Shown here: positions 1-6,958 of the stretch, in pieces
Layout of the letters: the number at the start of each line of letters is the position of its first letter
How positions within the stretch are numbered: position 1 is the first letter of the stretch
Source of the DNA: a virus
Virus record (IMG/VR): IMGVR_UViG_3300027987_000511
Span: 1 to 30,569 of that record
Length of the DNA stretch: 30,569 nt
Strand: one strand, 5' to 3'
Position numbers and translations under genes: made by a program
The notes under the pieces: generated by a model
Databases searched by the model: none
Told to the model about the DNA's origin: nothing
What the model saw: only the letters and a program-made list of their open reading frames with translations

Positions 1-171
1 ATGATGTGGAAAATCTACATCGCGTTCAGCCTCATTAGCTTGGCGTCGAATGTGCTTGCACTGGGGCGGTCTATCGATAAGCACAGTCATTTCGATGCGG
101 CCGTGACCGGAGCGGTTATTTTGATCGTCATCCTGTTTGGGGCGTGGGGGGTATGGCTATGCCTAGGATGA
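1..171 (+). CDS. Small two-helix membrane protein
   Basis: A 56-aa ORF beginning at the first base of the window (ATG ATG). Residues about 4-22 and 37-55 are hydrophobic (the latter rich in V, I, L and G) and are separated by a short charged loop containing RSIDKHSH, so it most likely forms two transmembrane helices. No family is recognised. Its TGA stop overlaps the next start as ATGA, so it is translationally coupled to the following gene. No upstream ribosome-binding site can be judged because the window starts here; a longer N-terminus outside the window cannot be excluded. Confidence 0.6.
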   Translation: MMWKIYIAFSLISLASNVLALGRSIDKHSHFDAAVTGAVILIVILFGAWGVWLCLG

Positions 172-452
172 ATGACCCGTCAGAACCGCGGCAGCCGGAG
201 ACCGAAGCCGAGATGATCGCGGCGCTCAAGCTGGATCCGCTCGAGCAGCGGATGCTCTCCTACGGGAAGCTCATGCGGTACTCGGGGCATTGGGTGTTGT
301 GGCTGCAGGTCGAGAATCAGAGCTTCCGGATCGGTGAGGCGGTCGAGGACCGGATGGAGGCGTTCTGGACGAAGTGCATGCTCGCGAAGGCGCTCACGAA
401 TGTCGTGCGGGCGGCGCGCCGGTTGACGGGGGAGCGGGAGGACACGGCATGA
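168..452 (+). CDS. Hypothetical phage protein, 94 aa
   Basis: The start at 168 is chosen because its ATG overlaps the previous stop as ATGA, the usual arrangement here. In-frame alternatives are ATG at 153 or 159 and GTG at 144. The protein is charged and probably mostly helical: an acidic N-terminus (PETEAEM), then an aromatic central part (SGHWVLWLQVENQSF), then a basic C-terminus (VVRAARRL). No domain is recognised. Its stop overlaps the next start by four bases (ATGA at 449). Confidence 0.6.
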   Translation: MNDPSEPRQPETEAEMIAALKLDPLEQRMLSYGKLMRYSGHWVLWLQVENQSFRIGEAVEDRMEAFWTKCMLAKALTNVVRAARRLTGEREDTA

Positions 453-1078
453 GGTGGGAAGAGCGGGCGCGGGCGGCAATGCAAGAGTTCGTCGACCGAT
501 GCGATAGGGGCGAGGTCCGATCAAGGTACACCTACGAAAAGCTGAAAGCCCTCCTCGCCGAGCCCGCCGAGCGTCAGGGTATCCCCGGTGAATGCTGGGG
601 ACCCGGAAGCGAAATCCCCGGCTGGCTCGCCGCCAAGCGCGTCAGCGAGGGGCGGGCGGCGGAGATAGAATGGCGGAAAACGCAGTGGGGCGAAGGTCGG
701 TGGGAAAATCTTTCTACGCACCCTATCGAGTCGCCGAGGGCGTTTGCCGGAGACCCGCAATACCGCTTTCGCCTCCGTCCAGCCCAAGAATCAGATTTCG
801 CTGCGCGGGGAGCGGGAGGAGACGACAAGCTAATGGATCGCATTGTTGTCATTTCGTGTTTTGCGGGTCTTTTCGGGATGCGGGTATGTGCGGAAGCGGA
901 CGTCACGGATGGGGAGATCCTGGAGGTATGCAACCGCGAGAACCCCTCCGGTACCTCTTGCGGATGGTCGGCTGTGGTCCGGGAAGCGGAAGAGGGCAGC
1001 CCGTTCAAGCGGGAAGACACGCTGCCGGTTCATTGTGACAAATACCCAGAGCGGCTTCATTTCTTGGTGCTTTGCTGA
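449..1078 (+). CDS. Hypothetical protein, probably two phage genes joined in frame
   Basis: A 209-aa ORF starting in an ATGA overlap. Residues 1-128 are charged with a WGEGRWENL...HPIESPRAF...DPQYRFRLRP pattern typical of small phage early proteins. Residues 129-209 begin at Met (ATG at 833) with MDRIVVISCFAG and continue with a CNRENPSGT motif. I recognise this second part as resembling a short stand-alone phage protein of unknown function. A GGGAGGAG ribosome-binding site lies at 814-821, and in the +1 frame a TAA overlaps the ATG (TAATG, 831-835). The second part may therefore be translated independently, and the first part may have lost its own stop through a small indel. Function unknown. 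Confidence 0.6.
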   Translation: MRWEERARAAMQEFVDRCDRGEVRSRYTYEKLKALLAEPAERQGIPGECWGPGSEIPGWLAAKRVSEGRAAEIEWRKTQWGEGRWENLSTHPIESPRAFAGDPQYRFRLRPAQESDFAARGAGGDDKLMDRIVVISCFAGLFGMRVCAEADVTDGEILEVCNRENPSGTSCGWSAVVREAEEGSPFKREDTLPVHCDKYPERLHFLVLC

Positions 1079-1087
1079 GGAGGCGCC

Positions 1088-1372
1088 ATGAACCGAGACC
1101 AGATAGCCATGAGCGACCTCGGCGATTTGATCGAATCCCTTGAGAAGGAGCGCGACGTTCTCCAGCTGGAGGTGCAGAAGCTGCGGGCGGAGCGAGAGGA
1201 ATGCTTAAACGCACTTCGCCTACTCTCCGATCACTATGACGATCTCAGCAAAAGCAACCCAGGGTTCATGGGCAAGCTAACGCTACAGCGATATGACCTT
1301 TGGAACGAGGCGCTATTGGCAACGGACCTAGTCCTCGCGAAGCACCGCCGCCTCGCCGAGGGCACGCTATGA
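1088..1372 (+). CDS. Coiled-coil hypothetical protein, 94 aa
   Basis: It starts 9 bases after the previous stop with a good ribosome-binding site (GAGGAGG just upstream). Residues about 15-45 form a heptad-like helix (LEKERDVLQLEVQKLRAERE), so a coiled coil is likely. The C-terminal half is helical and contains LWNEALLATDLVLAKHR. No family is recognised. The stop overlaps a ten-codon reading frame (1369-1401, MTPEEVREVS), which itself ends in TAATG at the next gene. That mini-ORF may serve only translational coupling, because it carries the GGAGG for the next gene. Confidence 0.65.
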   Translation: MNRDQIAMSDLGDLIESLEKERDVLQLEVQKLRAEREECLNALRLLSDHYDDLSKSNPGFMGKLTLQRYDLWNEALLATDLVLAKHRRLAEGTL

Positions 1373-1400
1373 CCCCGGAGGAAGTACGGGAGGTGTCCTA

Positions 1401-1673
1401 ATGGATGAGCTGCGATGCCCTCATGGCCGCCGCAACCCGGAGTTGAACTGCACCCCGTGTTTGCGTCACGAGATCGACCGCCTCCGCACCGAGCTGGAGC
1501 GGCTGCGCGGGGAGCGGGAGGAGGAGTACGTCCGCGGATACGTGAAGGGGCGGATGGATGCGCTACCCAATGGTATCGCTGGGGACGTTCGACAAATGAT
1601 GCAGGCGGGATATAGAGCCGAAGCCCGCCGCCGCCTCGCTGGGGAGAACGAATCGTGTCAAGGACACTCATAG
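1401..1673 (+). CDS. Small protein with N-terminal Cys/His site and coiled coil, 90 aa
   Basis: The start is in a TAATG overlap with a ten-codon mini-ORF. Residues 6-20 show C-P-H-G followed by C-T-P-C, a possible zinc site. A coiled-coil segment follows (HEIDRLRTELERLRGERE, about 23-41) and then a helical tail. The stretch encoding LRGEREE shares an exact 21-base repeat with 801-821. Function is not recognised. It overlaps the next gene by 19 bases. Confidence 0.6.
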   Translation: MDELRCPHGRRNPELNCTPCLRHEIDRLRTELERLRGEREEEYVRGYVKGRMDALPNGIAGDVRQMMQAGYRAEARRRLAGENESCQGHS

Positions 1674-1879
1674 TGACGTTGCGCATCGAGGTCGAGGATC
1701 CGGACGAGTGCGAGGCGCTGCCGGAGGCCTGGGCCGATCCGATGCTCGTGTCGTTCTCGCACGGGCGGGTATGCGGGCTCGTGCTACAGGACCCCGAAGA
1801 CTATGTGCCGCTTGGCTATTTGCAGACGCTCGCGCGGGTGCAGGCGACCGCGGAGTGGGAGGGAGCCACCGGTGAGTGA
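1655..1879 (+). CDS. Hypothetical protein, 74 aa
   Basis: GTG start inside the end of the previous gene, preceded by a GGGGAGAACG ribosome-binding region. The sequence begins with a beta-strand-like segment (TLIVTLRIEV), followed by an acidic stretch and a short helical C-terminus. It has no cysteine motif beyond single residues and no recognised family. Its coupling to neighbours is the main support that it is real. Confidence 0.5.
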   Translation: MSRTLIVTLRIEVEDPDECEALPEAWADPMLVSFSHGRVCGLVLQDPEDYVPLGYLQTLARVQATAEWEGATGE

Positions 1880-1949
1880 CGGCGCGTCGCACGGGTATCG
1901 GGAATCGCATCCGCTGCCGATCCAATCGGATCTGCCGCGCGGAGGAAAT

Positions 1950-2459
1950 ATGAAGTCACGCCTATCCTATGCACCCTGGACCGCTGAGGAGGTGTGGAAT
2001 CTTCAGTCGCGGCAGGCGCGGCAGGATCTACATCCCTATACTTGCAGTTGTGGCGGAGATGTGGTTTTGCTGGCGACTTGGGATGGGTGGGTTTGCCCCA
2101 GTGGGTGCGGGCATTATCAGAAGTGGTGTTTTGCGGTCGACGCGGAGCAAGGCGGACCTCCGGTACCAGATCTTTTGAAAGGGAGATATCCCATGTCGAA
2201 GGCAAGTAGTGGTGTGGCCGGCAGCCCGCCGGTCGTGACGACGGATCCATCCGAGGTGCGCACCGCGGTGGCCGTGAAGGAGGCCGTGGCGAAGGAGCGG
2301 GCGCGCTGCGCCACCATCGCGGCGGACATCGCGTGGATGATGGAGATGGGCGCCGGCGAGCTCGGGCCCGGCGAGCGGCTGCGGCAGGTGCAGCAGAAGA
2401 TCGAGCGCGGCGAGGAGCCGCTCGACGTCGAGGGGCTGTTGCGGCGGGAGGGGTCATGA
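1950..2459 (+). CDS. Zinc-ribbon phage protein with helical C-terminal extension
   Basis: The start at 1950 is preferred because of an excellent GGAGGAA ribosome-binding site; GTG at 1872 is an in-frame alternative that would overlap the preceding stop. The N-terminal 65 residues contain PWTAEEVWNLQ, then HPYTCSCGGD and WVCPSGCGHYQKWC. This matches a small zinc-ribbon protein common in phage early regions, where I expect about 65-75 residues. From Met82 (ATG 2193, preceded by AAAGGGAGA) an unrelated Ala/Glu-rich helical segment follows (KERARCATIAADIAWMMEMG). It may be a second protein fused in frame or an internal start. Function unknown. Confidence 0.6.
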   Translation: MKSRLSYAPWTAEEVWNLQSRQARQDLHPYTCSCGGDVVLLATWDGWVCPSGCGHYQKWCFAVDAEQGGPPVPDLLKGRYPMSKASSGVAGSPPVVTTDPSEVRTAVAVKEAVAKERARCATIAADIAWMMEMGAGELGPGERLRQVQQKIERGEEPLDVEGLLRREGS

Positions 2460-2656
2460 GCGTGGTGCAGAACCCCGGGGCGTGCCTGGCCGTGCTGAAC
2501 GACGCCTACAACAGCAGCACCCCAAGCAAGCTCAACGCGGAGACCGTGCGTCGGTGGATGCATCAACATCTGAAGCAGGGCGGGCATCCGCATCGGTGGC
2601 ATGTTAGCCACCGTTTCTGGGTCTTCGCCGAAGAGGGTCAGGAGGAGGCGCCATGA
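2456..2656 (+). CDS. Hypothetical protein, 66 aa
   Basis: ATGA overlap with the previous gene. A short protein with an N-terminal helical part, a TVRRWMHQHL segment that could be a recognition-like helix, and a HPHRWHVSHRFWVF stretch rich in His and aromatic residues. This looks like a MerR- or excisionase-type minimal winged helix in outline (helix, then a wing with RFW), but the resemblance is weak and no function is assigned. Confidence 0.5.
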   Translation: MSVVQNPGACLAVLNDAYNSSTPSKLNAETVRRWMHQHLKQGGHPHRWHVSHRFWVFAEEGQEEAP

Positions 2657-2847
2657 GCCTGGAGTACATCCGCAAATACTACAAGGTGCCGGCCAAGCGC
2701 CTCGGCCGCGTGCGGTGGACGCGGCGCGACGGCACGGCGCTCGAAGGCACCATCACCGGCGCCACGCAGTATTTGCTCGTGCGCTTCGACGATCGGAACT
2801 TCAGTGTGCCGATCCATCCGACCGAGGAAGGGCTGGTGTATCTATGA
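2653..2847 (+). CDS. Small beta-rich phage protein, 64 aa
   Basis: ATGA overlap. It has the pattern YIRKYYKVPAKRLGRVRW...GTITGATQYLLVRFD...HPTEEGLVYL. I recognise this as a widespread small phage protein of unknown function: an N-terminal YYxVPAKRG signature followed by an SH3-like beta barrel and an HPT...YL ending. Length agrees with the usual 60-70 residues. It is likely expressed early with its neighbours. Confidence 0.7.
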   Translation: MSLEYIRKYYKVPAKRLGRVRWTRRDGTALEGTITGATQYLLVRFDDRNFSVPIHPTEEGLVYL

Positions 2848-3056
2848 CGGCGCTCGACGGGTGGCTCGTCCGGGAGATGGACGAACGACGGGTAGTTGCG
2901 GTCGCGATGGAGCGGGAGGCGGATGGCTGGTATTGCGTCGGGCTGTACGCGCCGGACGGCTCGGTCGTCGAAGGGCGCGCCCCGCAGCTCGGGCTGGCGA
3001 TGGAGCGGGCGATCTATGGGGCGAAGGTAATGGGGGGGTGGGATGGCGATCAATGA
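2844..3056 (+). CDS. Hypothetical protein, 70 aa
   Basis: ATGA overlap with the previous gene. The sequence LVREMDERRVVAVAMEREADGWYCVGLYAPDGSVVEG suggests two or three beta strands followed by a short helix (LGLAMERAIYGA). No family is recognised. It overlaps the next gene by 14 bases. Confidence 0.55.
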   Translation: MTALDGWLVREMDERRVVAVAMEREADGWYCVGLYAPDGSVVEGRAPQLGLAMERAIYGAKVMGGWDGDQ

Positions 3057-3345
3057 TCTCGACGACTTTCTGGAGGCCCCATGCAAGTTCTGCAAGTACA
3101 ACGGGCCTGGCTACTGGCAGGTGGGCACCCATGCCGAGTCGTGTCCATGGCGGGATATCGGCGGGGAAGCGGATCGCAAGGGGCGCCTACCGCAGGTCAT
3201 CCGGGAGATTCGCGACGCGCAAGATGAGGCGTGGGTGGAGGGGTGGCGAGAATGCGCTAAGTGGGTGTATGCCTATCAGGGCATCTATGTAATCGAGGAG
3301 GCGGTGGAAGAGGCTCGTCACCGATTGGAGAACCCGAATGCTTGA
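3043..3345 (+). CDS. Small zinc-binding protein, 100 aa
   Basis: Residues 14-17 read C-K-F-C and a third cysteine occurs in ESCPW at about residue 34. With His29 this gives a plausible mononuclear zinc site. The rest is helical and acidic (REIRDAQDEAWVEGWRECAKWVYAY). No family is recognised. It overlaps the preceding gene by 14 bases and the following HD gene by 8, so it is part of the same transcription unit. Confidence 0.6.
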   Translation: MAINDLDDFLEAPCKFCKYNGPGYWQVGTHAESCPWRDIGGEADRKGRLPQVIREIRDAQDEAWVEGWRECAKWVYAYQGIYVIEEAVEEARHRLENPNA

Positions 3346-3787
3346 GCGCGCCATCAAACTCGCGATCGATGCCCATCACGGGCAAACCGACAAGGCCGGC
3401 GAGCCGTACATCCTGCATCCGCTGCGGGTCATGGTGAAGATGAGGGCCGAGGAGCAGCAGATCGTGGCGGTCCTACACGACGTCGTGGAGGATACGCTTG
3501 TGAGTCTTAGCTTGTTGGAGAGCGAGGGGTTCAGTCCGGAGATCGTCGATGCGATTGATCGGCTGACTCGCCGGTCGCATGAACCGATGAGCGCCTATCT
3601 GGATCGGGTCTGCGAGAGCAAGCTCGCCGTGGTCGTCAAGCTGCAGGATATCAATGACAACCTGGACGCTAGGCGGCTCGAGAAGCTGGATGTCGAGACC
3701 CATGCCCGCCTCGTCACGAAGTATGTGAAGATGGGGAATTACATCGGGCAGCGTCTGGGCCTGCGGCGCTTGGGGGCGCCGCGATGA
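3338..3787 (+). CDS. HD-domain protein resembling small (p)ppGpp hydrolases
   Basis: A 149-aa protein carrying the SpoT/MESH1-type HD signature in order: AHHGQ (His13/14), YILHPLRV (His27), LHDVVEDT (His47-Asp48, Glu51-Asp52) and KLQDINDN (Asp104, Asn108). In that family these residues bind a metal and remove the 3' pyrophosphate from ppGpp. Length is just under the roughly 170-180 residues of stand-alone hydrolases, and no synthetase or regulatory domain is present. The expected role is lowering the host stringent-response alarmone during infection. Activity is inferred from motifs; hydrolysis of another nucleotide is possible. It sits in the early operon and overlaps its neighbours. Confidence 0.8.
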   Translation: MLERAIKLAIDAHHGQTDKAGEPYILHPLRVMVKMRAEEQQIVAVLHDVVEDTLVSLSLLESEGFSPEIVDAIDRLTRRSHEPMSAYLDRVCESKLAVVVKLQDINDNLDARRLEKLDVETHARLVTKYVKMGNYIGQRLGLRRLGAPR

Positions 3788-4074
3788 AGCCCCGGTTGCT
3801 GCGCCTCACCCCGCGGCAGCAATGGGTCCTCGACCGCCTTGCCGAGGGGTGGGGGCTGTGGGGAAGCCCATTCGGGCCATACTTCGAGCATGTCTATCGC
3901 GATGAATCCGGTGAGCTTCACCGGGAAGATCGGAATGTCCATCACGCGACCTTCAAGGCGCTCATCAGCCGGCGTCTTATCGTTGATGTGGAAGGACGGT
4001 ATCCTCTACAGAAGCAATGGGTGCTCACACGATGGGGTGAGTGCCATGCAGCACCTTATGCGGAGCCGAAATAA
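3784..4074 (+). CDS. Possible winged-helix protein, 96 aa
   Basis: ATGA overlap with the HD gene. LTPRQQWVLDRLAEGW followed by HHATFKALISRRLIVDVEGRY and WVLTRWGECHA resembles the helix-turn-helix plus wing layout of small winged-helix proteins, in which a helix precedes a two-stranded wing and a final helix begins with LT. A DNA-binding role is therefore possible but unproven. The stop forms TAATG with the next start. Confidence 0.5.
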   Translation: MKPRLLRLTPRQQWVLDRLAEGWGLWGSPFGPYFEHVYRDESGELHREDRNVHHATFKALISRRLIVDVEGRYPLQKQWVLTRWGECHAAPYAEPK

Positions 4075-4331
4075 TGGAGGCATTTTTTCTCGCCGTGAAT
4101 ATTTTCTGCAATATGATGTTCATCCGGCTTGCGTTGATCGCGCTCTGGAAGGAGCGAGCGATGATCGAGTCGGTGCGTCGCCGGCCGGAGACACTCGCCA
4201 GTTCTATATGTTGCCATCCGACGGTCCTGCGCACGCTCTTCGAGGCGAAGGTATGGAGTTACCGAGGCTACTGCGGGTTTGTGGCCGACGCACTCGAGGA
4301 AATTCTCAAGGAGGATGAGCCTGGGGAGTAG
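4074..4331 (+). CDS. Small protein with N-terminal membrane helix, 85 aa
   Basis: The start at 4074 is in a TAATG overlap with the previous stop. Residues 2-22 are hydrophobic (AFFLAVNIFCNMMFIRLALIAL) and could be a single transmembrane helix or signal anchor. A basic region (KERAMIESVRRRPE) follows, then a helical cytoplasmic tail ending in acidic residues. No family is recognised. It is the last gene of the first operon before a 199-base gap. Confidence 0.5.
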   Translation: MEAFFLAVNIFCNMMFIRLALIALWKERAMIESVRRRPETLASSICCHPTVLRTLFEAKVWSYRGYCGFVADALEEILKEDEPGE

Positions 4332-4417
4332 CCGTGTCATTCTCGTGCGGGATGATATGTCCATATGCGTTCATGTGCGTCCAGAGACGCCATCATTGCA
4401 TATCGCCAACATAATGC

Positions 4418-4446
4418 TTGACGATCATCATATAAAAAGCTAAGGT
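4418..4446 (+). promoter_or_regulatory. Sigma70-like promoter upstream of the ParB-like gene
   Basis: TTGACG (4418-4423), a 17-base spacer, then TAAGGT (4441-4446), in the AT-rich part of a 199-base gap. The -35 matches five of six consensus bases; the -10 keeps the TA...T frame. Transcription would start near 4453, giving a leader of about 78 bases before the ParB-like start at 4531. A CGATCGTT sequence lies at 4454-4461, at the expected start of the transcript. Confidence 0.5.
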
Positions 4447-4530
4447 AATTGCTCGATCGTTTTTCGCTCTCTATCGGGTGGCGAATCATCGTCACCGGAG
4501 AGAGCCAACCGTTGTATAGGAGATGGGCTC

Positions 4531-5451
4531 ATGACAACGAAGACATCAGCAGCGAAGGCAGCCAAGGCGGCCGGCAGCAACGGCCGCGGCAAGGTCGCGG
4601 AGATTCCGCTTCCCGAGGGAACGGAGGTGGAGCGGGTCTCCAACGAGCTGGTTTATGTGACGCCGGAGATCGCGGCACAATGGCTGGGGGCGATGGCGAA
4701 GAATCGTCCAGTCGCTTCAGAGAAGGTGGAGGAGTACACCGGCAAGATGGAGAAGGGCCAGTGGATGTGCAACGGCGAGTCCATCAAGTTCTCGCGCAGT
4801 GGCAAGCTCATCGACGGCCAACATCGGCTCCTGGCGGTGATTGCGGCGGATAGGCCGGTCCGGATCGAAGTGCGACGCGGCCTGCCCGAGGAGGCGTTTC
4901 TCACGCTGGACACGGGCTTCAAGCGCACGGCGGGCGCCGCGCTCACCCTGTCGACCGAGAATCGCATTCAGAACTACAACACGGTCGCCGCGGCCTTGCG
5001 CAAGGTCTGCCTGTGGGAGACCGTCGGCCTCGACAAAAAAGGCAGTGGCAAGAACCGGCCGACGAACATCGATATCGTTGCGGCACTTGACCGGCATCCC
5101 GGCGTGATCGATGCGACGGCCTTCGTGCTTCACCATCATTGCACCGACATCATCTCGGGCGGGATTGCCGCGCCGCTCTTCTACATCTTCAGCACGATCG
5201 ACGCGGAGGAGGCCGAACGCTTCTGGTATCAGCTTTGTACCGGTCTCGAGCTGACCGATACGAGCGACGCCGTCTACCGGCTCCGTCAGCGGCTGTTGGC
5301 GAGGAAGGTTGCGCGGGTCAGGGATACGGAGAAGGTCCTGCTCGCGCTCTGCATCAAGGCTTGGAATTTCCGCCGCACCAATACCCCATGTCAAAAGCTG
5401 CTCTATACCACCGACCCGAAGAAGGCCGAGGAATTCCCGGTGCCGATCTAG
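4531..5451 (+). CDS. ParB/sulfiredoxin-fold phage protein
   Basis: A 306-aa protein with a low-complexity Lys/Ala N-terminus (about 1-22), then a ParB-like module. Residues 70-100 read TGKMEKGQWMCNGESIKF...LIDGQHRL, and DGQHR at 95-99 is the hallmark nucleotide-binding motif of the ParB/Srx superfamily. The C-terminal 170 residues are helical and unrecognised. Phage members of this family are often annotated as partition-like or as DNA-modification accessories; no centromere-like repeats are seen here, so partition is not supported. Start at 4531 follows TAGGAGATGGGCTC. It is the first gene after a promoter-like element at 4418-4446. Confidence 0.7.
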   Translation: MTTKTSAAKAAKAAGSNGRGKVAEIPLPEGTEVERVSNELVYVTPEIAAQWLGAMAKNRPVASEKVEEYTGKMEKGQWMCNGESIKFSRSGKLIDGQHRLLAVIAADRPVRIEVRRGLPEEAFLTLDTGFKRTAGAALTLSTENRIQNYNTVAAALRKVCLWETVGLDKKGSGKNRPTNIDIVAALDRHPGVIDATAFVLHHHCTDIISGGIAAPLFYIFSTIDAEEAERFWYQLCTGLELTDTSDAVYRLRQRLLARKVARVRDTEKVLLALCIKAWNFRRTNTPCQKLLYTTDPKKAEEFPVPI

Positions 5452-5461
5452 GGAGGGCGCC

Positions 5462-5920
5462 ATGTATCGATGTAGGTACTGCGAGCAGCTTGCCGAGTCC
5501 GGACACGACTGCCGGGAGAGTCTCATCGAGGGTCTGCGGGAGCGGGTCTTCGAGCTAGAGGAGGCTTCGACCTGGCCTCATCCGCTGGAGGGATCCGCGC
5601 GCAGTCGCATCCTTCTTCGGCTCGGCGTGACGACGATCGATGCGGCACTGGAGCGGGTCGATTATCTCGAGACCTTATTATCGGATTTAGCGCGAAATCC
5701 GCCAGAGGACGGCCCATGCGCGCTCTGCGGGACGGGTACGACCTGTTATGCTGGGAATTCGGGGATGTGGCCGATCGAGCTGGAATATGCCGGCGGGAAC
5801 GGTGATCGCCGCATCTATCATCGGCGATGTGTGGTTCTGGCCATCGAGCAGGAGCAGCTTCGGCTAGATCAACAGAAGGGAGGGGCGAGTGAGCGAGATG
5901 ACGCTGAAGGACCGACTTGA
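5462..5920 (+). CDS. Hypothetical protein with two Cys-pair sites, 152 aa
   Basis: The start at 5462 follows GGGAGGGCGCC. The N-terminus reads MYRCRYCEQ...GHDC (Cys4, Cys7, Cys17), and a second site lies near residues 88-100 (CALCGTGTTC), so it probably binds one or two zinc ions. The segment between is a helical region including ALERVDYLETLLSDL. YHRRCVVLAIEQEQ follows before the charged C-terminus. Function is not recognised. It overlaps the next gene by 32 bases. Confidence 0.6.
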   Translation: MYRCRYCEQLAESGHDCRESLIEGLRERVFELEEASTWPHPLEGSARSRILLRLGVTTIDAALERVDYLETLLSDLARNPPEDGPCALCGTGTTCYAGNSGMWPIELEYAGGNGDRRIYHRRCVVLAIEQEQLRLDQQKGGASERDDAEGPT

Positions 5921-6206
5921 TCGGATGTGCGAGGTGATGGCCAATAGCCCGCATGGGTTGTTTGATGAACTGGAGCCAGAGGAATGGCAACTCCTCAACC
6001 GCTTGGTCGCGGATGCCCTGACTAAGATCGTCATCGACGTCTTGGATCCGGATGTGGATAGGCTGTCGGAGCTTGTATCGCCAGAGAAGGTCGCGGCCGT
6101 GACAGCGCAGGCCAGATTCCTCATGTTTTCCGGCGCGTTCTTTCATCAGATTGGGATCTTGCGACTGGACCCGAAGCTCGTACAGGAGCTGATGGAGAGC
6201 GTCTAA
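5889..6206 (+). CDS. Helical hypothetical protein, 105 aa
   Basis: The GTG at 5889 or ATG at 5898 starts just after GGGAGGGGCGA, inside the end of the previous gene. The protein is almost wholly helical (LKDRLDRMCEVMAN, EEWQLLNRLVADAL, LDPKLVQELMESV) with no cysteine cluster. No family is recognised. Confidence 0.55.
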   Translation: MSEMTLKDRLDRMCEVMANSPHGLFDELEPEEWQLLNRLVADALTKIVIDVLDPDVDRLSELVSPEKVAAVTAQARFLMFSGAFFHQIGILRLDPKLVQELMESV

Positions 6207-6219
6207 AAGGGGGTGGGTC

Positions 6220-6531
6220 ATGCCACAGCGGTTACCTGGTGAGCTGGACGAGCGAGAGCAGAAGTTTCTGAACGCGCTGGAGAGAATCGCTTCCGCGATT
6301 CAGTTTCCATCACCGCCGATGCCAACAGGTGCGGCCTTCAACTCGGAAGCACTGATGCGGCAGGCGATCGACCGCCTGGACAACATCGAGGAGTGGATGG
6401 GGCGCATCTCAAAGACGCTCAGCGAGACGCACAAGACCTACGAGCGTCACACCCTTGCGCTGGAGCGATTGGTGTTCGCCGCCCGGGAGTGGATGCGAGA
6501 TGAGGAAGACAGGAGGAGGTCGGCCGCATAA
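6220..6531 (+). CDS. Coiled-coil hypothetical protein, 103 aa
   Basis: Ribosome-binding site AAAGGGGGTGGG precedes the ATG. Helices at about 8-27 and 44-100 carry heptad-like spacing (IDRLDNIEEWMGRISKTL), interrupted by a Pro-rich linker (FPSPPMPTG). A short oligomeric rod-like protein is likely. Function unknown. Its TAA overlaps the next start as TAATG. Confidence 0.55.
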   Translation: MPQRLPGELDEREQKFLNALERIASAIQFPSPPMPTGAAFNSEALMRQAIDRLDNIEEWMGRISKTLSETHKTYERHTLALERLVFAAREWMRDEEDRRRSAA

Positions 6532-6695
6532 TGCCTCGCTGGTTGTTCGCCTTTCTTTGGCGGCTTTGGCTGAAGGACTGGAGGGGCCGCCCCATGAAAG
6601 TCATTCGGGTTCGCGGTTGGCGCACGGCTCTGGTAGAATCACAGGCAGGAAACCGCTATGTGATGACCTGCTTATTCCCATGGGAATCTTCATGA
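6531..6695 (+). CDS. Small basic protein, 54 aa
   Basis: The start is in a TAATG overlap with the previous stop. The N-terminus (PRWLFAFLWRLWLKDW) is hydrophobic, aromatic and basic, and could associate with the membrane. The second part (KVIRVRGWRTALVESQAGNRYVMTCLF) is beta-like. An internal ATG at 6594, preceded by GGAGGGGCCG, could start a 33-aa version. The 3' end of the gene contains the palindrome at 6674-6687, so the DNA there serves two roles or the small ORF is fortuitous. Confidence 0.45.
   Translation: MPRWLFAFLWRLWLKDWRGRPMKVIRVRGWRTALVESQAGNRYVMTCLFPWESS
6674..6687. promoter_or_regulatory. Perfect 14-bp palindrome, operator-like
   Basis: ATTCCCATGGGAAT is a perfect inverted repeat 24 bases before the ATG at 6712, followed at once by TTCATGAGAA (6689-6698). 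Related dyads, ATTCCTCATGAGGA (18467-18480) and GATTCCTCATGAGAATC (28801-28817), also precede gene starts, which suggests a binding site for one phage regulator. Function is inferred. Confidence 0.4.
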
Positions 6696-6711
6696 GAAGG
6701 GGAGAACGGCG

Positions 6712-6954
6712 ATGGCGCAGATGAGTCAGGCGTTCGCGGAGGCGTTGCACATGGCGGTACAGGATGCCGTCTGTGAGGTGTTGGTGACGGTGGCCCCGGA
6801 GCACGAAGAAGGCTACCGGGTGGACCAGGCGACCTGGCATAGTGCCATGTATGCCGAGAATGATGATGGAGAGGCCTATCTACAGGTCCGCGTCAAGCAG
6901 GGATGCTCCGTGACATCCGGGCCCTTCGCGGTGCGCAAACGAGAAAGGCAATGA
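6712..6954 (+). CDS. Hypothetical protein, 80 aa
   Basis: Ribosome-binding site AAGGGGAG lies upstream. The N-terminal helix (FAEALHMAVQDAVCEVLVTVAP) is followed by an acidic loop and a beta-like C-terminus (AYLQVRVKQGCSVTSGPFAV). No family is recognised. It stands downstream of the palindromic element at 6674-6687. Confidence 0.5.
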   Translation: MAQMSQAFAEALHMAVQDAVCEVLVTVAPEHEEGYRVDQATWHSAMYAENDDGEAYLQVRVKQGCSVTSGPFAVRKRERQ

Positions 6955-6958
6955 GGCC

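Noticed and set aside
4717-5526. Long reverse-strand open frame opposite the ParB-like gene
   Set aside because: Composition is Arg/Leu-rich with no motif, and the + strand frame carries a clear family signature. It is a shadow caused by GC-rich codon use. The same applies to reverse frames at 14595-15380, 24087-24569, 28204-28731 and 29787-30551.
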